Made by a program: the position numbers and the translations under genes. DNA of 64,000 nt from Pseudoduganella umbonata (lineage in GTDB: Bacteria > Pseudomonadota > Gammaproteobacteria > Burkholderiales > Burkholderiaceae_D), in contig NZ_JACHXS010000003.1 of assembly GCF_014192225.1 (NCBI RefSeq), positions 62,001 through 126,000 of the forward strand, written 5' to 3'. This document shows, one piece after another, positions 9,172 to 18,087 of this stretch. The notes beneath the pieces were generated by a model. It had not been told where the DNA came from. It ran no database searches and saw only the letters and a program-made list of their open reading frames with translations. Position 1 is the first letter of the stretch. Each line of letters starts with the position of its first letter.

Positions 9172-10524
9172 ATGTCAAAACGATTCTTTGGAAAGCTGTA
9201 TGTGCAGGTGCTGATCGGCGTGCTCGCCGGCGGCATCCTCGGCGTCCTGTACCCTCACTTCGCGGCGGACCTGAAGCCGCTGGGCGATGCCTTCATCCGC
9301 CTCATCAAGATGGTGTTCGCGCCCGTCATCTTCGCCATGGTGGTGCTGGGCATCGCCAAGATGGACAGCATGAAGGAACTGGGCCGCGTCGGCTCGCGCG
9401 CGCTGATCTACTTCGAGGTGATGTCGACGTTCGCGCTGGGCCTGGGCCTGGTCGTCGTCAACCTCGCCAAGCCGGGCGTCGGCATGAACGTCGACGTCGC
9501 CACGCTCGACACGACGGGCATCAAGAACTACACGGCCGCCGCGGGCCACTCCGGCGGCTTCGTCGACTTCCTGCTGCACATGATCCCCACCAGCGTGGTC
9601 GAGGCACTGGCGAAGAACGACATCCTGCAGATCCTCGTGTTCGCCACGATGTTCGGGGTGGCGCTGTCGCACATGGGCCGCCGCGCCAAGCCGGTGGTCG
9701 ACTTCCTGGAAGCGTTCAGCAACAGCATGTTCATCGTCGTCGGCATGATCATGCGCGTGGCCCCGCTGGCCGCGTTCGGCGCGATCGGTTTCACGGTCGG
9801 CAAGTACGGCCTGGGCTCGCTGGTATCGCTGGGCTACCTGATGGCCTGCATGTACCTCACCTGCTTCGTGTTCGTGGTCGCGATCCTGGGCCTGGTGGCG
9901 CGCATGTCCGGCTTCAGCCTGTGGAAGTTCCTGCGCTATATCAAGGACGAGATCTTCACCGTGCTGGGCACCAGCTCGTCCGAATCGGTGGTGCCGCAGT
10001 TGATGCGCAAGCTGGAGCACGTGGGCGTGTCGAAGCCGGTGGTCGGGCTGGTGATCCCGTCCGGCGTCACGTTCAATCCGGACGGCCAGTGCATCTACTA
10101 CACGATGGCGGCGATCTTCATCGCCCAGGCGACCAATACTCCGCTGACGCTGACCGACCAGCTGGTCGTGCTCGCCGTGTTGATGGTGACGTCGAAGGGT
10201 TCCGCCGGCGTGACCGGTTCCGGCTTCATCACGCTGGCCGCCACGCTGGCGTCGATGGGCAAGATCCCCGTCGAGGGCATGGTGCTGCTGCTGGGCGTGG
10301 ACCGTTTCATGTCCGAGGCGCGCGCCATCACCAACACGATCGGCAATGCGGTGGGCACGATGGCGATCGCCCAGTGGGTGGGCGCGCTGGACCGCCGGCA
10401 GATGGACCGGGTACTGGACGGCCAGTCGTCGCCCGAAGAGCTGCGCGCGCTGTACACCCAGGAGGACGAGGATGGCGGCAAGGCCGCACCGGAGCTGGTA
10501 CCGGTGCACAAGGTCTCCGCGTGA
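9172..10524 (+). CDS. dctA: C4-dicarboxylate:cation symporter DctA
   Basis: This 450-residue inner-membrane symporter of the DAACS family takes up succinate, malate, fumarate and similar acids. It has the characteristic [22 protein letters not shown] helix-2 region, the serine-rich loop [20 protein letters not shown], the [25 protein letters not shown] transport-core helix and [19 protein letters not shown] near the C-terminus. The length is normal. It lies 120 nt after the dehydrogenase gene and 39 nt before ttuD, so it probably supplies the substrate of this operon (tartrate or malate). The leader contains 12-bp repeats and a CGGAGACA ribosome site 3 nt before the ATG. Confidence 0.93.
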   Translation: MSKRFFGKLYVQVLIGVLAGGILGVLYPHFAADLKPLGDAFIRLIKMVFAPVIFAMVVLGIAKMDSMKELGRVGSRALIYFEVMSTFALGLGLVVVNLAKPGVGMNVDVATLDTTGIKNYTAAAGHSGGFVDFLLHMIPTSVVEALAKNDILQILVFATMFGVALSHMGRRAKPVVDFLEAFSNSMFIVVGMIMRVAPLAAFGAIGFTVGKYGLGSLVSLGYLMACMYLTCFVFVVAILGLVARMSGFSLWKFLRYIKDEIFTVLGTSSSESVVPQLMRKLEHVGVSKPVVGLVIPSGVTFNPDGQCIYYTMAAIFIAQATNTPLTLTDQLVVLAVLMVTSKGSAGVTGSGFITLAATLASMGKIPVEGMVLLLGVDRFMSEARAITNTIGNAVGTMAIAQWVGALDRRQMDRVLDGQSSPEELRALYTQEDEDGGKAAPELVPVHKVSA

Positions 10525-10563
10525 GATGTACTATCGGCCTACCGAGCAAGCATGGAGACAACG

Positions 10564-11853
10564 ATGAATGACACCGAAGCACGCGCGCTGCTGCGCCGCA
10601 TGCTCGACGCGGCGATCGCGGCATCGCAGCCGGCCCTGTGCATCCCCGGCCAGCTGCCCGAGCCGTCCAGCGGACGAACGATCGTGATCGGCGCCGGCAA
10701 GGCCTCCGCCGAGATGGCCCGCGCTGTCGAGCGCAACTGGAGCGGTCCGCTGGAGGGCCTGGTCGTCACCCGCTACGGCTATGCGGTGCCGTGCGAGCGC
10801 ATCGAAATCGTCGAGGCGGCGCATCCGGTACCGGATGCCGCCGGCCACGCCGCCGCGCGGCGCATGCTGGACCTGGTGCGGGGCCTGTCCGAGAACGACA
10901 CGGTGCTGTGCCTGGTCTCCGGCGGCGGTTCTTCGCTGCTGCCGCTGCCCTTGGACGGCATCACACTGGAAGACAAGCAGCGGGTGAATGCTGCGCTGCT
11001 GAAATCCGGTGCGACCATCGGCGAAATGAATTGCGTGCGGCGCCACCTGTCGGCCATCAAGGGCGGCCGGCTGGGCGCGGCCTGCCACCCGGCGCGCGTG
11101 GTCACACTGCTGATCTCCGACGTGCCCGGCGACGATCCGTGCGATATCGCGTCCGGCCCCACGGTGGCCGACCCGACCACCTGCGACGATGCGCTGGCCA
11201 TCGTGCGCCGGTACGGCATCGACCTGCCGGAGCGCGTGCTGGAGGTGCTCAACGATCCGGACCGCGGCCGCGGCGAATCCGTGAAACCCGGCGATCCGCG
11301 GCTGGCCCGGGCCGAGGTGCGAATGATCGCCACGCCGCAGATGGCGCTGGAAGCGGCGGCCCGCGTGGCGGAAGATGCCGGCATCACGCCCTATATTCTC
11401 GGCGACAGCCTGGAAGGCGAAGCGCGCGACGTGGGCAAGGTACTGGCCGGGATCGCGCTGCAAGTGGCGCGGCGCGGCCAGCCGTTCCGTGTGCCCTGCG
11501 TGCTGCTGTCCGGCGGCGAAACCACGGTCACGGTGCGCGGCAACGGCCGCGGCGGGCGCAATGTCGAGTTCCTGCTGGCCTGCGCGCTGGCGCTCGGCGG
11601 CGCGCCCGACATATACGGCCTGGCGGCCGATACCGACGGCGTCGACGGCCAGGAAGAGATCGCCGGCGCGGTCATCGGCCCGGACACGCTGGCGCGCGCC
11701 TGGGCCGTGGGCTTGCGCCCGCACGACAGCCTGGACGACAATGACGGCCACGGCTTCTTCGGGGCGCTGGGCGACAGCGTCGTCACCGGCCCCACGCTGA
11801 CCAACGTCAACGATTTTCGCGCGCTGCTGGTCCTGCCGCGCCGCGCAACCTGA
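10564..11853 (+). CDS. ttuD: Glycerate 2-kinase (MOFRL family), first copy
   Basis: A 429-residue MOFRL-family enzyme. Older annotation calls it hydroxypyruvate reductase TtuD; family members characterised later phosphorylate D-glycerate to 2-phosphoglycerate. Landmarks are RTIVIGAGKASAEMA, TRYGYAVPCERIEI, LVSGGGSSLLPLP, LLISDVPGDDP and the C-terminal MOFRL block LSGGETTVTVRGNGRGGRNVEF and DGVDGQEEIAG. The ATG at 10564 is chosen because GGAGACA lies 6 nt upstream; an ATG at 10552 would use none. It feeds the glycolytic step served by the next gene, pyruvate kinase. A close paralog sits at 59679-60941, also next to pyk. Confidence 0.9.
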   Translation: MNDTEARALLRRMLDAAIAASQPALCIPGQLPEPSSGRTIVIGAGKASAEMARAVERNWSGPLEGLVVTRYGYAVPCERIEIVEAAHPVPDAAGHAAARRMLDLVRGLSENDTVLCLVSGGGSSLLPLPLDGITLEDKQRVNAALLKSGATIGEMNCVRRHLSAIKGGRLGAACHPARVVTLLISDVPGDDPCDIASGPTVADPTTCDDALAIVRRYGIDLPERVLEVLNDPDRGRGESVKPGDPRLARAEVRMIATPQMALEAAARVAEDAGITPYILGDSLEGEARDVGKVLAGIALQVARRGQPFRVPCVLLSGGETTVTVRGNGRGGRNVEFLLACALALGGAPDIYGLAADTDGVDGQEEIAGAVIGPDTLARAWAVGLRPHDSLDDNDGHGFFGALGDSVVTGPTLTNVNDFRALLVLPRRAT

Positions 11854-11865
11854 TACGGGAATCCC

Positions 11866-13284
11866 ATGCACCGCAACCGCAATGCCAAGATCGTCGCCAC
11901 CCTCGGCCCCGCCAGCTCCGATCCGGACACCATCCGCGCGCTGTTCGACGCCGGCGCCGACGTGTTCCGCCTGAACTTCAGCCACGGCAGCCATGCCGAC
12001 CATCGCCAGCGCCTCGAGGCGATCCGCGCCATCGAAGCGGACACGGGCCGCCCGGTCGGCGTGCTGCTCGACCTGCAAGGTCCCAAGCTGCGGCTCGGCA
12101 CCTTCGCCGAGGGCGCCGTCACGCTGGCCGCCGGCGATGCCTTCCGCCTCGACCTTGACCGCGACGTGCCGGGCGACGTCCACCGCGCGCCGCTGCCGCA
12201 TCCGGAGATCTTCGCGGCGCTCGTGCCCGGCACCGACCTGCTCATCGACGATGGCCGGGTCCGGCTGCATGTGGAAGCCTGCGGTCCGGCGTTCGCCGCG
12301 ACGCGCGTCGTCACCGGCGGGCGTATCTCCGACCGCAAGGGCGTCAACGTGCCCGGCGTGGTGCTGCCGCTGTCGGCGCTGACGGAGAAGGACCGGCACG
12401 ACCTGGAATTCGGCCTGAAGCTGGGCATCGACTGGGTGGCGCTGTCGTTCGTGCAGCGGCCCTAGGATATCGCCGAGATCAGGGAACTCGTGGCCGGCCG
12501 CGCGGCGATCGTCGCCAAGCTGGAAAAGCCGGCGGCGATCCACAGCCTCGACGCGATCGTGGCCGAAGCCGATGCGATCATGGTCGCGCGCGGCGACCTG
12601 GGCGTGGAAATGCCGCCGGAACAGGTGCCGGCGATCCAGAAGCGCATCGTGCGCGCCTGCCGGAAGATCGGCAAGCCGGTGATCGTGGCCACGCAGATGC
12701 TCGAATCGATGGTGGCGGCGCCGGTACCGACGCGCGCCGAAGCCTCGGACGTGGCCACCGCGATCTACGACGGCGCCGACGCGGTGATGCTGTCGGCCGA
12801 ATCGGCCTCCGGCCAGTATCCGCGCGACGCGGTGCGCATCATGAATTCGATCATCGCGCAGACCGAGGCCGATCCGTACTACCGCGAAGAGCTGGCGATC
12901 GCCGGCGGCGCCGCCGCCACGCTGGCGTCGGACGGCATCGGTGTCGCCGTGCGCAGCGTGACCGAGGCGCTGCGGGTGGCGGCCGTGGTGGCCTACACGT
13001 GTTCGGGCTACTCGGCGCTGCGCATGGCGCGCGAACGGCCGCGCGCGCCGATCGTCGGCATGACGCCGTCCGTCGAGACGGCGCGGCGCCTGGCGCTGGC
13101 CTGGGGCGTGCATCCCGTGCTGTGTCCCGCGGTGGCGGACGTGGCCGAGATGAGCGACCAGGCCTGCGCGATGGCGCTGGGCGAGGACATCGCCCGGCCG
13201 GGCGACACCATCGTCATCTCCGCCGGCATGCCGTTCGGAACGCCCGGAACCACCAACCTGCTGCGGATCGCGCAGGTGGGTTGA
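11866..13284 (+). pseudogene. pyk: Pyruvate kinase interrupted by an in-frame TAG codon
   Basis: Read as one frame this is a 472-codon pyruvate kinase: KIVATLGPASSDPDTI, LNFSHGSHADHRQR, LLDLQGPKLRLGTF, SFVQRP, then the catalytic-lysine region IVAKLEKPAA, metal and Arg motifs MVARGDLGVE, ATQMLESM, and a full C-terminal domain. Codon 200 (12463-12465) is TAG where the second copy in this window has GAA in the same place (VQRP-E-DI). The frame is unbroken on both sides, so one G-to-T change from GAG would explain it. The 199-residue product would lack the catalytic lysine and the C-terminal domain. It may be a true nonsense mutation, a sequencing error or readthrough. It lies 12 nt after ttuD in the tartrate operon. 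Confidence 0.9.
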
Positions 13285-13300
13285 GCGGCTGTGCGGCGGA

Positions 13301-13702
13301 TCATCCGCCGGCCGCCAGCGGGCCCGGATACGCTTCGCCCGCATGTTCCACGCCGGCCGCGCGCGCGGCGGCCAGCTCCGCCAGCACCTGCGCCCTTGTG
13401 ACCGGGCTCATCGAGGGTGTTCCGGCCGGCCCGGGATAGGCTTCGCCTTCATACAGCGCGCCGGCGGCACGTGCGGCCGCCAGCTCGGCGCGTACCTCGG
13501 CCCGTGTCGCCATCGACGGGATGTCGAACACCAGCGCCTGATATCCTTCGCCGCCGCTGCTCAGTGTGCCGGCGGCGCGCGCCGCCAGTACTTCGGCGCG
13601 TACCTGTTCACGGGTCAGCGATTGCGATTGCGCGTTGGTGGCATTGGCGATACCGGCGGCGGCCAGGAGGATGGCGAAGATCGTGTTGGTGGTGGTTTTC
13701 AT
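13301..13702 (-). CDS. DUF4148 family secreted protein
   Basis: A 133-residue protein with a signal peptide (cleavage after ANATNAQS, about residue 25). Three copies follow of the DUF4148 unit T-R-x-x-V-x-A-E-L-x-A-A-R-A-A-G, at about residues 30-45, 66-81 and 102-117. The links between them contain GEGYQALVF, GEAYPGPAG and GEAYPGPLA. Short Ala-rich DUF4148 proteins are abundant in Burkholderiales, are exported and have no assigned biochemical function. It converges with the pyk pseudogene, 16 nt apart, and is transcribed alone. Confidence 0.85.
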   Translation of the reverse strand: MKTTTNTIFAILLAAAGIANATNAQSQSLTREQVRAEVLAARAAGTLSSGGEGYQALVFDIPSMATRAEVRAELAAARAAGALYEGEAYPGPAGTPSMSPVTRAQVLAELAAARAAGVEHAGEAYPGPLAAGG

Positions 13703-14015
13703 GTCGTGCTCCGTTCAAGTGGGTGTAGGAGCATTACAACCGGCGCACGTGTACGGCATATGTCCTGGCATCGGCCGGGTGTCAGCGCGGGTATCGCGAC
13801 TGCGCGCCGATACATCGGGATACAAATAAGTACTACACCAGTCGGCAATTCACGCGACGGCCGCAAGGAAAATGGCGCTGTCCGCGATCGGCGATACTGC
13901 GCTCATCGGTTAAAGCAGCGGAGCGGCATGGCTGTCGGATCGGCGCGTCACTTGCAAGCAGCAATACATCTTTGCGATGTAAGTTTGGCATTCCCACCGA
14001 ACGGAGATATCCATC
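13703..14015. other. Intergenic region between divergent DUF4148 and PEP-CTERM genes
   Basis: 313 nt without a gene. It must hold the promoters of both flanking genes. The right end contains the ribosome site ACGGAGATATCC before the ATG at 14016. It is more AT-rich than the neighbouring operons. I see no convincing operator, hairpin or small gene in it. Confidence 0.5.
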
Positions 14016-15050
14016 ATGCGCAAGCTGGCTCTTTCCCTGTATTTCGCGCTCGTAGCGGCCCCCGCGCTTGCGCTACCGGGCTATACGCTCACGATTGTCG
14101 ATAATGCTCAAGGTAACCGGGTGACAGGTTTGAACGATAGCGGAATCGGCGTTGGCTTCACTACGTGGGAGGCGATAAGGTTCAGCAGGGATGGCGTAGC
14201 CGCTGTGCCATTTCCCGGAGCAGTATGGAACAGTGAGGCATTTGCGATCAACAACGCCGGCACCATCGTCGGTGCAGTGGTGGAGCGCAGGGGAGAGTCC
14301 AGCCGCGCTTTTGTCATACAGGACGGCGTGTATCGTGATCTCGGCGGCCTGAAAGGATCGTACAGCACGGCCTGGGGCGTGAACAATGCCGGTACCGTAC
14401 TGGTCAACTACGACACGATCTCAAGGTCGGCAGGCAGCTACATATGGAACGCGAACAGCGGTCTGGTGGATCTGGGCGCGCTCAGCACGAATGGCGGCAT
14501 GTTTGCCAACGCAATCAACGATCGTGGTCAGGTAGTGGGAACAGCGCGCGGAGTGGACGATGACCTGCACGCGTTCATCTGGGAAAACGGCAAGATGGTG
14601 GACTTGACGCAGCTCGTCATTTATGGCGAATTCGGCTTCAGCGTCAGCGGAATCTCCGAACAGGGCGACGTGTTTGGCACGGCCAACCAGAGGTTTACCA
14701 GCCACGCATGGGTCATCAGGGATGGCAGCTCCGACTATTACCCCGATCTGACGCGAATCACTTTCATCGATTCCGCCGGCCGCATTTATGGCATTGACCA
14801 GCAACAGCAGGCCGTGATCGTCGACGGTGCGACCACTATCCGCGTCAGCGACCTGATCGAGGGGGCTCCCGACTGGATTCTCGGGATGGATGCCGTCAAC
14901 GACAATGGCGACATCCTGACGTACGCTTGCTACGACGGTAATTGCAACTACACGGCGCTGCTCACCCCGGTGCCGGAGCCTGCCACCTATGCCATGCTGC
15001 TGCTGGGCGGATTTGCCTTGTATTGCCGGCAGCGCCGCCGCCGGGGTTGA
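14016..15050 (+). CDS. PEP-CTERM sorting-domain protein with HAF-type repeats
   Basis: A 344-residue exported protein. A signal peptide (about residues 1-20, ending PALALPG) is followed by repeated units of about 45 residues with the pattern A-(F/Y)-x-(W/I)-x-N/D-G-x-x-x-DLG and INNAGTIVG / INDRGQVVG / VNNAGTV, the HAF (extracellular repeat) signature. The C-terminus is a canonical PEP-CTERM tripartite signal: VPEPATYAM, a hydrophobic helix LLLGGFALYC, and the basic tail RQRRRRG. PEP-CTERM proteins are processed by exosortase (EpsH/XrtB-type) and are usually tied to exopolysaccharide or biofilm matrix; no exosortase gene is in the window. Its GC content looks lower than the metabolic operons. 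It is monocistronic and convergent with the MFS gene. Confidence 0.9.
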   Translation: MRKLALSLYFALVAAPALALPGYTLTIVDNAQGNRVTGLNDSGIGVGFTTWEAIRFSRDGVAAVPFPGAVWNSEAFAINNAGTIVGAVVERRGESSRAFVIQDGVYRDLGGLKGSYSTAWGVNNAGTVLVNYDTISRSAGSYIWNANSGLVDLGALSTNGGMFANAINDRGQVVGTARGVDDDLHAFIWENGKMVDLTQLVIYGEFGFSVSGISEQGDVFGTANQRFTSHAWVIRDGSSDYYPDLTRITFIDSAGRIYGIDQQQQAVIVDGATTIRVSDLIEGAPDWILGMDAVNDNGDILTYACYDGNCNYTALLTPVPEPATYAMLLLGGFALYCRQRRRRG

Positions 15051-15094
15051 GCGTTCGCGGACCGGTCGCAATATGTGTGCACGCTTGCGGCGCC

Positions 15095-15204
15095 CAAAAA
15101 AAATGCCGGCTCTGGGCCGGCAAATTCCAATTCTCTGGGAGAGTTGGAGGAGACAGGTGCATCATCTCATCCGCCTCGATATTGCGCTACTTTATTTCCC
15201 GCAT
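15095..15204 (-). ncRNA. Candidate small RNA, copy 1 (exposed CUGUCUCCUCC, terminator)
   Basis: On the minus strand a conserved segment of about 110 nt begins near 15204 (ATGCGGGAAATAAAGT). It contains CACCUGUCUCCUCC (centred on 15146-15156) and then a small hairpin (CCAA CUCU ccc AGAG aa UUGG). It ends in a GC hairpin GCCGGC-cagag-GCCGGC followed by eight U, a textbook intrinsic terminator. A second copy lies at 19188-19300. The parallel minus-strand reading frame is broken by TAG in this copy, which argues against a minus-strand peptide. This copy lies 39 nt after the stop of the leftward MFS gene, so it could be released from that 3' UTR or have its own promoter. On the plus strand the same DNA offers GGAGGAGACAG-GTG and a 23-codon frame (15157-15228). 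Confidence 0.55.
15096..15122 (-). terminator. Rho-independent terminator of sRNA candidate / MFS transcript
   Basis: A stem GCCGGC/GCCGGC extended by one T-A pair, with loop CCAGA on the minus strand, is followed by eight T (15103 down to 15096). It would end leftward transcription from the MFS gene and the sRNA candidate, protecting the convergent PEP-CTERM gene. Confidence 0.85.
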
Positions 15205-15242
15205 ACCAACCATCAGCTTCATGAATGACTGCGGTATCCGCA

Positions 15243-16613
15243 TCATTTGACCGGCGGCTTCGTCAGCGATTTCGTCAGTACCACGCGCTTGATGTCGCCC
15301 ACGATGAACAGGTAGCTGAAGATCGCGACCGCCGCGTTGGCGCCGACGAACACCAGCGCGCCGGCGAACGAACCGGTGTTCTGCACGATATAGCCGATGA
15401 CGATCGGCGTGGTGATGCCGGCGGTATTGCCGAAGGTATTGAACAGCGCGCCGGACAGCCCGCCCGCTTCCTTTGGCGACGTGTCGGCCACCACGGCCCA
15501 GCCCAGCGCGCCGACGCCCTTGCCGAAGAAGGCCAGCGACATCACGGCCACCACCAGCATGTCGGTCTCGATGTAGTTACAGCCGATCATGCTCATCGAC
15601 AGGAACATGCCCAGCACGATCGGCGTCTTGCGCGATACCGACAGCGAGCAGCCGGACTTGCTCAGGCGGTCCGACAGCCAGCCGCCGGCGATGCCGCCCA
15701 GGAAACCGGCGATGGCCGGCATCGACGCCACGAAGCCCGCCTTCAGGATCGTCATGCCGCGCTCCTGCACCAGGTACACGGGGAACCACGTCAGGAAGAA
15801 GTACGTCAGCGTGGTGATGCAGTACTGCGCCACGTACACGCCCAGCAGCATGCGGTTCGACAGCAGCTCCTTGATGGCGGCGAACACGTCGATCTGGCTC
15901 GGCTCGGTGCCGTGGCGGGTGCTTTCCAGGTCGACCAGCGCGCCGCCTTCCTTGATGTACTGCAGTTCGGCGGCGTTGATGGACGGGTGCTGGCGCGGTC
16001 CATGGATCACCTTCAGCCAGACGAACGAGAGGCCGATGCCCAGCGCGCCCATCACGTAGAACACGCTGTGCCAGTCATAGGTGTGCACCAGCCAGCCCAT
16101 GATCGGGGCGAACAGCACGGTGGCGAAGTATTGCGCGGAATTGAAGATGGCCGCGGCCGTGCCCCGCTCGTGCGTCGGGAACCAGGACGACGCGATGCGG
16201 CTGTTGCCCGGGAACGAAGGCGCCTCGGCCGCGCCCACCAGCAGGCGCAGCGCGAACAGCATGGCCACCGCGGCGCCGCCGGTGAAGAAGCCGATCGCGC
16301 CGGTCAGCATCGTGAACAGCGACCACAGGAAGATGCTGAAGAAGTACGTGATGCGCGTGCCGAAGCGGTCCAGCAGCCAGCCGCCGGGCAACTGGGCCAG
16401 CACGTAGGACCAGGCGAATGCCGAGAAGACGTAGCCCATTTCCACGGCGGACAGGCCAAGGTCGGCCTTCAGGTTCGGGCCGGCGATCGAGATCGTGGCG
16501 CGGTCGGCATAGTTGATGGTGGTGACGGCGAACAGCATCGCCAGAATGGTCCAGCGCGCGCGCGAGCGCGTCTGCGTCGCTCCGGCGGCGGTGGCGGATG
16601 GTGCGTGATCCAT
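15243..16613 (-). CDS. MFS transporter, anion:cation symporter (glucarate/galactonate-type)
   Basis: A 456-residue, 12-helix inner-membrane carrier. ITINYADRATISIAGP-like residues in helix 1 (TTINYADRATISIAG), SYVLAQLPGGWLLDRFGTR in the helix 2-3 loop, and RLLVGAAEAPSFPGNSRI are strong signatures of the ACS subfamily that moves sugar acids such as glucarate, galactarate and galactonate. The ATG at 16613 is chosen for the AAGGAGACA site 3 nt upstream. A LysR gene lies upstream on the same strand. No sugar-acid enzyme gene is adjacent, so the exact substrate is open. Confidence 0.88.
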   Translation of the reverse strand: MDHAPSATAAGATQTRSRARWTILAMLFAVTTINYADRATISIAGPNLKADLGLSAVEMGYVFSAFAWSYVLAQLPGGWLLDRFGTRITYFFSIFLWSLFTMLTGAIGFFTGGAAVAMLFALRLLVGAAEAPSFPGNSRIASSWFPTHERGTAAAIFNSAQYFATVLFAPIMGWLVHTYDWHSVFYVMGALGIGLSFVWLKVIHGPRQHPSINAAELQYIKEGGALVDLESTRHGTEPSQIDVFAAIKELLSNRMLLGVYVAQYCITTLTYFFLTWFPVYLVQERGMTILKAGFVASMPAIAGFLGGIAGGWLSDRLSKSGCSLSVSRKTPIVLGMFLSMSMIGCNYIETDMLVVAVMSLAFFGKGVGALGWAVVADTSPKEAGGLSGALFNTFGNTAGITTPIVIGYIVQNTGSFAGALVFVGANAAVAIFSYLFIVGDIKRVVLTKSLTKPPVK

Positions 16614-16928
16614 GGTGTCTCCTTGTTGGTCTGATCGCGGTGATCTGATCGCGTTGATCTGTAGCGCCGCCCGTGGCGGCATGCCTGCACCGTCAGATCA
16701 TATGCCCGGCCCGGCATGCCGACAAACCAAAGTGTGATGACACCTATTCACGAATTGAATCACTGCCATGGTGCTGCCCGCCAGTTTTCCAGATCGGATG
16801 GCTGCACGCCGCTACGTAAAAGCACGTAGTGCGCTTCAATCAACCCGTTGATCAAGTCAGGACGGGCATTCAGGAATGGTCAGTGTGCGGCCGGCGAGCG
16901 GCCAGGGAATGCCTGGCGGCGTGGCCGG
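16614..16928. other. Intergenic region upstream of the MFS gene
   Basis: 315 nt between the stop of the LysR gene and the MFS start. It should contain the MFS promoter and any LysR binding site. An interrupted inverted repeat around ATTCACGAATTGAAT (16746-16760) is a possible operator, but it is weak. No small gene or terminator is evident. Confidence 0.4.
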
Positions 16929-17813
16929 TCAATGCTGCGCGAACGTCGGCAGCACATCGTGCAGGAACAGCTGCAGCACGGGATTATCGTTGGTGCGCCG
17001 GTAGGTGCAGACCATCTCCACCGGTTCGGTGGCCACTTCGCGCAGCACGATACCCTCGAAATGCAGCCGCGAAGCGCCGGCGGCGATCAGCGCCGCGCCC
17101 ATGCCGGCGCGCACCAGCGCCAGCATCGTGTGCACCTGCCCGATATGCTCGACGATGTCGGGCACCACCCCCTCGCGCGAAAAACGCTCGGTCAGCATCT
17201 GGTGGAACGGGCGCGCCTCGTATGGCGAATACATGATGAACGGCTTGCCGTGCAGGCTGGCCAGCGTGGGAGCCGCCGGCCAGGCGTCGGCCTCGCTCTC
17301 GGGAATGGCCAGCATCAGGGGCTCGGTGGCCAGCAGCGCGCTGGTCAGCTCGGCATTGATCGGGTGCGGCCGCATCAGGCCAAGGTCGAGCTGGCCAGCA
17401 TTGAGCATCTCCACCTGCGTCGTGCTGACCAGTTCCTTCAGGGTCAGCGAAATGCCCGGTGCGCGGTCGCGCAGGCGCCGCACGACTTCCGGCAACAGGT
17501 TATAGCCGGACGCCGACGTGAAGCCGATGGCCAGCGTGCCCTGGTCGCCCCTGGCCGCGCGCCGCGCCGTGAACGCCGCCTCTTCGGCCATGCGCAGGAT
17601 CCGCGCCGCCTCCGGGAAGAACGCCCTGCCGGCGGCCGTCAGCCGCACGGTGCGGCTGTTCCGCTCCAGCAGCTGGGCGCCCACATGATGTTCGAGCAGG
17701 CGGATCTGCCGGCTCAGCGGCGGCTGGGTCATGTTCAGGCGCTCGGCGGCGCGGCTGAAATGCAATTCCTCCGCCACTGCGACGAAGCAGCGGAGCTGGC
17801 TGATCTCGAACAT
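16929..17813 (-). CDS. LysR-type regulator (CatR/BenM-like group)
   Basis: A 294-residue LysR protein. The N-terminal domain ISQLRCFVAVAEELHFSRAAERLNMTQPPLSRQIRLLEHHVG is the highly conserved sequence of the CatR/BenM/CbbR-like branch, and TSASGYNLLPEVVRRLRDR begins the effector domain. The branch commonly controls aromatic or organic-acid catabolism. The next gene downstream on the same strand is the ACS-type MFS carrier, which may be its target. The leader upstream of this gene is taken over by an array of 12-bp repeats (17850-17985), so its promoter must lie within or very close to the array. Confidence 0.88.
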   Translation of the reverse strand: MFEISQLRCFVAVAEELHFSRAAERLNMTQPPLSRQIRLLEHHVGAQLLERNSRTVRLTAAGRAFFPEAARILRMAEEAAFTARRAARGDQGTLAIGFTSASGYNLLPEVVRRLRDRAPGISLTLKELVSTTQVEMLNAGQLDLGLMRPHPINAELTSALLATEPLMLAIPESEADAWPAAPTLASLHGKPFIMYSPYEARPFHQMLTERFSREGVVPDIVEHIGQVHTMLALVRAGMGAALIAAGASRLHFEGIVLREVATEPVEMVCTYRRTNDNPVLQLFLHDVLPTFAQH

Positions 17814-17849
17814 CGGTATGCTTCCTGCAACGAAAGAGCCGCCATTGTA

Positions 17850-17985
17850 CGAGACACATCGCGAGACACATCGCGGGACACATCGCGGGACACATCGCCA
17901 GAGACATCGAGAGACCCATCGCCGGACTCCTCGCGGGACCCACGGCGGGGCACTTCGCGAGACCCGCTGCCGGATCCATCGGGCC
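17850..17985. repeat. Array of degenerate 12-bp repeats (GACACATCGCGG type)
   Basis: About eleven imperfect 12-bp units such as GAGACACATCGC, GGGACACATCGC, GGGACCCATCGC and CGGGACCCACGG occupy the space between a LysR start (17813) and the CPBP protease gene. The regularity is strongest on the left and decays to the right. The same unit family appears at 9110-9166. Confidence 0.75.
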
Positions 17986-18087
17986 GCCCTGCCCGCCTTC
18001 CGTCACCTGTCCACGGCATCGATCGCGGCCGGCAACGGCCTTGCAGGTTTGTCTATAATGACCGGCACCTTTTCCACTCTGCCGACC

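Noticed and set aside
10531..13344. A 937-codon open frame on the minus strand across ttuD and pyk
   Set aside because: It is a shadow in GC-rich coding DNA: Arg/His/Gly-rich composition, no domain, and it lies opposite two clearly conserved genes.
18041..18059. A complete sigma-70 promoter for the CPBP gene
   Set aside because: TATAAT at 18054-18059 is perfect, but no good -35 box lies 16-18 bp upstream, so it was used only as support for the start choice.
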